From the NCBI GenBank assembly GCA_900757145.1, contig CAAEMT010000010.1, positions 1 through 7,693 of the forward strand: a stretch of 7,693 nt of DNA, in the 5' to 3' direction. Both the position numbers and the translations under genes were made by a program. Source of the stretch: Lachnospiraceae bacterium. Its GTDB lineage: Bacteria; Bacillota; Clostridia; Lachnospirales; Lachnospiraceae. The notes under the pieces were generated by a model that saw only the letters and a program-made list of their open reading frames with translations, was not told the DNA's origin and searched no databases. Positions 6,424-7,693 of the stretch are shown here, piece by piece. The stretch's first letter is position 1, and every line of letters starts with the position of its first letter.

Positions 6424-7140
6424 ATGAAAACAGCAGCGATCGTACTTGCAGGCGGCAGCGGAAGCAGAATGAAGAGCAGCGTAAAAAAACAGTACATGCT
6501 GATAGGCCAAAAGCCTGTGCTGTATTATTCGCTGCGTGTATTTCAGAGCAGCGATATTATTGATGAGATCGTTCTGGTATGCGGTGCAGAAGAAATAGAG
6601 AATTGCAGGAAAGAGATCACGCAGCGGTATGGATTTACAAAGGTAAAAAAAATCGTGGCAGGAGGAAAGGAACGGTATCATTCTGTCTATGAAGGGCTGA
6701 AAGCCGTTCCTGACTGCGACTATGTGATGATCCATGACGGCGCACGCCCGTTTGTCGATGAAGATATGTTAGAGCGTATCTGGAAGGAGCTTCCCAAAGT
6801 ACGTGCATGTACCGTCGGCATGATGGTAAAGGATACGATCAAAATGAGTGATGAACAAGGATACGTATCCGAAACGCTTCCGAGAGAAAAACTGTGGTCG
6901 ATTCAGACGCCGCAGGCATTTGAATACCGTTTTATTCGTGAGATCCACGATCAGGTGGCGAACGGGGCACAGTTATCACAGAAAATTACAGACGATGCGA
7001 TGCTGGCTGAATATATCGGTAAGATCAAGGTGAAACTAATAGAGGGCTCCTATCAGAATATCAAGATTACGACGCCGGAGGATATTCTGTTTGCAGAGGC
7101 GATCCTGCGTCAGAAGGAGGCAGAAAAGCCTGCTTTCTAA
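6424..7140 (+). CDS. ispD: 2-C-methyl-D-erythritol 4-phosphate cytidylyltransferase IspD
   Basis: Third enzyme of the non-mevalonate (MEP) isoprenoid pathway; joins CTP and methylerythritol 4-phosphate to give CDP-methylerythritol and pyrophosphate. The nucleotide-binding loop LAGGSGSRM (8-16) with R15, followed by KKQY (21-24) with K22, matches the catalytic site. Also seen are GGKERYHSV (80-88), HDGARPF (104-110), VKDTIK (135-140), SIQTPQAF (159-166), TDDA (189-192) and NIKITTPED (212-220) with K214. Full length at 238 aa. GAGGAGG at 6411-6417 is 6 bases before the start. The 142-base gap to tsaD has no evident terminator and only a poor promoter candidate (ATGACA at 6319-6324 without a good -10), so it may be read from the tsaD transcript. 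IspF is not adjacent and there is no fusion. Confidence 0.96.
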   Translation: MKTAAIVLAGGSGSRMKSSVKKQYMLIGQKPVLYYSLRVFQSSDIIDEIVLVCGAEEIENCRKEITQRYGFTKVKKIVAGGKERYHSVYEGLKAVPDCDYVMIHDGARPFVDEDMLERIWKELPKVRACTVGMMVKDTIKMSDEQGYVSETLPREKLWSIQTPQAFEYRFIREIHDQVANGAQLSQKITDDAMLAEYIGKIKVKLIEGSYQNIKITTPEDILFAEAILRQKEAEKPAF

Positions 7141-7148
7141 GGAAAAAC

Positions 7149-7200
7149 CAGAAGCAAAGAATCCGGATAAAAGCCGAAATTTGCTTTTATATTTCTTCTG
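7149..7200 (+). terminator. Possible weak terminator: two-tier hairpin after ispD
   Basis: A perfect 8 bp stem ATAAAAGC (7167-7174) / GCTTTTAT (7183-7190) with an 8-base loop is enclosed by a second perfect stem CAGAAG (7149-7154) / CTTCTG (7195-7200). The inner stem is AT-rich and followed by ATTTCTT, an interrupted T-run, so termination would be weak. It starts 8 bases after the ispD stop and ends about 34 bases before the tRNA promoter. It may be a terminator or a 3'-end stabilising structure. Confidence 0.42.
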
Positions 7201-7203
7201 ACG

Positions 7204-7262
7204 AAAAAAGATTAAAAAAATTTAAAAAAGTGATTGACAGAATCCGCCAAAACTGTTAATAT
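7204..7262 (+). promoter_or_regulatory. Strong promoter of the tRNA-Ser pair with UP-like A-tracts
   Basis: Perfect -35 TTGACA at 7234-7239, spacer of exactly 17 bases, and -10 TAATAT at 7257-7262 with an extended TG motif at 7254-7255. Upstream A-runs at 7204-7209, 7214-7220 and 7224-7229 recur about every 10 bp, as in UP elements. The predicted start is near G7269, about 22 bases before the first tRNA. The layout is typical of stable-RNA promoters. Confidence 0.88.
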
Positions 7263-7290
7263 ATACAGGCGTTCAACACTAACGCGATGT

Positions 7291-7376
7291 GGAGAGGTAT
7301 CGAAGTGGTCATAACGAGGCGGTCTTGAAAACCGTTTGTCCGCAAGGGCGCGTGGGTTCGAATCCCACCCTCTCCG
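7291..7376 (+). tRNA. tRNA-Ser (anticodon UGA)
   Basis: Acceptor stem GGAGAGG (7291-7297) pairs with CCTCTCC (7369-7375), discriminator G7376. Anticodon stem GCGGT (7319-7323) / ACCGT (7331-7335) encloses loop CTTGAAA with anticodon TGA at 7326-7328. The T arm is GTGGG / CCCAC with TTCGAAT. A long variable arm with GTCC-GCAA-GGGC is the class II mark of serine tRNAs. Length is 86 bases and the 3' CCA is not encoded (CTCA follows), so trimming by RNase Z and CCA addition are expected. It reads UCA and related UCN codons. A36-A37-A38 suits MiaA-type modification, not t6A. Confidence 0.97.
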
Positions 7377-7387
7377 CTCAATAAAAT

Positions 7388-7398
7388 ATAGCTGATGA
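7388..7398 (+). repeat. 11-base direct repeat after tRNA-Ser(UGA), copy 1
   Basis: ATAGCTGATGA begins 12 bases after the first tRNA. The identical 11 bases recur at 7513-7523, 15 bases after the second tRNA. It may be a remnant of a tandem duplication of a tRNA-plus-trailer unit; only the second copy lies in a good hairpin. Confidence 0.5.
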
Positions 7399-7409
7399 TT
7401 CAGGCACAT

Positions 7410-7498
7410 GGAGAAGTACCCAAGCGGCTGAAGGGGCTCCCCTGGAAAGGGAGTAGATCGTTAATAGCGGTGCGAGGGTTCAAATCCCTCCTTCTCCG
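7410..7498 (+). tRNA. tRNA-Ser (anticodon GGA)
   Basis: Acceptor stem GGAGAAG (7410-7416) pairs with CTTCTCC (7491-7497), discriminator G7498. Anticodon stem CTCCC (7437-7441) / GGGAG (7449-7453) holds loop CTGGAAA with anticodon GGA at 7444-7446. The T arm is GAGGG / CCCTC with TTCAAAT. The long variable arm can pair ATCG with CGGT. It is 89 bases long, without an encoded CCA (TTTT follows). It reads UCC and UCU. It lies 33 bases after the first serine tRNA and is probably cut from the same transcript. Confidence 0.97.
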
Positions 7499-7502
7499 TT
7501 TT

Positions 7503-7528
7503 GTATCTCAGCATAGCTGATGAGATGC
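7503..7528 (+). other. Trailer hairpin after tRNA-Ser(GGA), carrying repeat copy 2
   Basis: GTATCTC (7503-7509) pairs with GAGATGC (7522-7528) with one wobble, and AGC (7510-7512) pairs with GCT (7516-7518) around loop ATA; TCAGC/GCTGA is an alternative inner stem. It contains the second copy of ATAGCTGATGA at 7513-7523. An A-run, not a T-run, follows, so it does not look like an intrinsic terminator on either strand. It could guide 3' processing of the tRNA or cause a weak pause before the rrn promoter. Confidence 0.45.
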
Positions 7529-7578
7529 AAAAAAAGTTAAAAAAAGTTGTTGACAAACGAAAAAACTTATGATAATAT
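7529..7578 (+). promoter_or_regulatory. Strong rRNA operon promoter with UP-like A-tracts
   Basis: Perfect -35 TTGACA at 7550-7555, 17-base spacer, -10 TAATAT at 7573-7578 with extended TG at 7570-7571. Seven-base A-runs at 7529-7535 and 7539-7545 are spaced 10 bp apart, and the last ends five positions before the -35, exactly as in the tRNA promoter upstream. Predicted start is near G7585. What follows resembles an rRNA leader, so this is probably an rrn promoter. Confidence 0.88.
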
Positions 7579-7584
7579 ATAGAA

Positions 7585-7693
7585 GTTGCTTCACAAGAGA
7601 CAACAACAACAACGAAGAACCTTGATAACTGAACAGTGAAACAACCTTGAAAAATTCTTAAAAGTTTTATTTTTTAAGGAACTGACCTTTAAA
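7585..7693 (+). other. rRNA operon leader (5' end of rrn transcript, 16S not reached)
   Basis: No reading frame is seen. GAACCTTGATAACTGAACA at 7617-7635 resembles the boxA-like antitermination segment of Firmicute rrn leaders, typically TCTTTGAAAACTGAA. AACCTTGA occurs again at 7643-7650. A (CAA)4 run lies at 7601-7613. The 16S rRNA 5' end, with its AGAGTTTGATC sequence, is not in the window, so the rRNA assignment rests on the promoter, the boxA-like motif and the nearby tRNAs. Confidence 0.68.
7645..7679 (+). other. 11 bp hairpin in the rRNA leader
   Basis: CCTTGAAAAAT (7645-7655) pairs with ATTTTTTAAGG (7669-7679) over 11 bp with one G-T wobble and a 13-base AT-rich loop. It overlaps the second AACCTTGA copy. 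No T-run follows the stem, so it should not terminate. It might be a leader processing or antitermination structure; that is inference. Confidence 0.5.

Noticed and set aside
7212..7409. Open reading frame on the minus strand with a WDSNPRALADKRFSRPP-type peptide
   Set aside because: It is the reverse complement of tRNA-Ser(UGA); this peptide is a well-known false protein from antisense tRNA-Ser translation.

Overview
The window looks like chromosomal DNA from a clostridial Firmicute, most likely a Lachnospiraceae-type gut bacterium. The evidence is an FMN-riboswitch-controlled RibU, the Firmicute order tsaE-tsaB-rimI with tsaD close by, strong GGAGG ribosome binding sites throughout, moderate GC, tRNA genes without an encoded CCA, and a Firmicute-style rRNA leader. 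The taxon is inferred from gene content and style; no search was run. Every gene I can support is on the + strand, and I see no mobile element, prophage or CRISPR array.

Layout. (1) 1-1030: the 3' part of an FMN riboswitch, an intrinsic terminator as expression platform, ribU (riboflavin uptake S component), and a second terminator. (2) 1143-4020: an apparent operon of a Nudix hydrolase of the ADP-ribose pyrophosphatase type, a YcxB-like membrane protein, tsaE, tsaB and rimI, with short gaps or a 4-base overlap. (3) 4018-6281: a probable internal promoter, a small cysteine-rich protein, rnz (RNase Z) and tsaD. (4) 6424-7140: ispD (isoprenoid precursor synthesis), followed by a two-tier hairpin. 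(5) 7205-7693: a strong promoter driving tRNA-Ser(UGA) and tRNA-Ser(GGA), then a near-identical promoter that opens an rRNA operon. The window ends in its leader, before 16S rRNA is reached.

How the genes work together. The theme is tRNA maturation and translation. TsaE, TsaB and TsaD are three of the four bacterial t6A37 proteins (TsaC is absent here). RimI acetylates the N-terminus of ribosomal protein S18. RNase Z trims the 3' trailers of CCA-less tRNAs, and both tRNA genes in the window are of that kind. RibU, the Nudix enzyme and IspD serve cofactor, nucleotide and isoprenoid metabolism.

I find no convincing new biological system; this is mostly core housekeeping DNA. The points most worth a second look are the matched architecture of the tRNA and rrn promoters, the uncharacterised cysteine-rich protein and YcxB-like protein inside the t6A cluster, the palindrome over the ribU translation start, the low-complexity tail of TsaB, and several unexplained hairpins.
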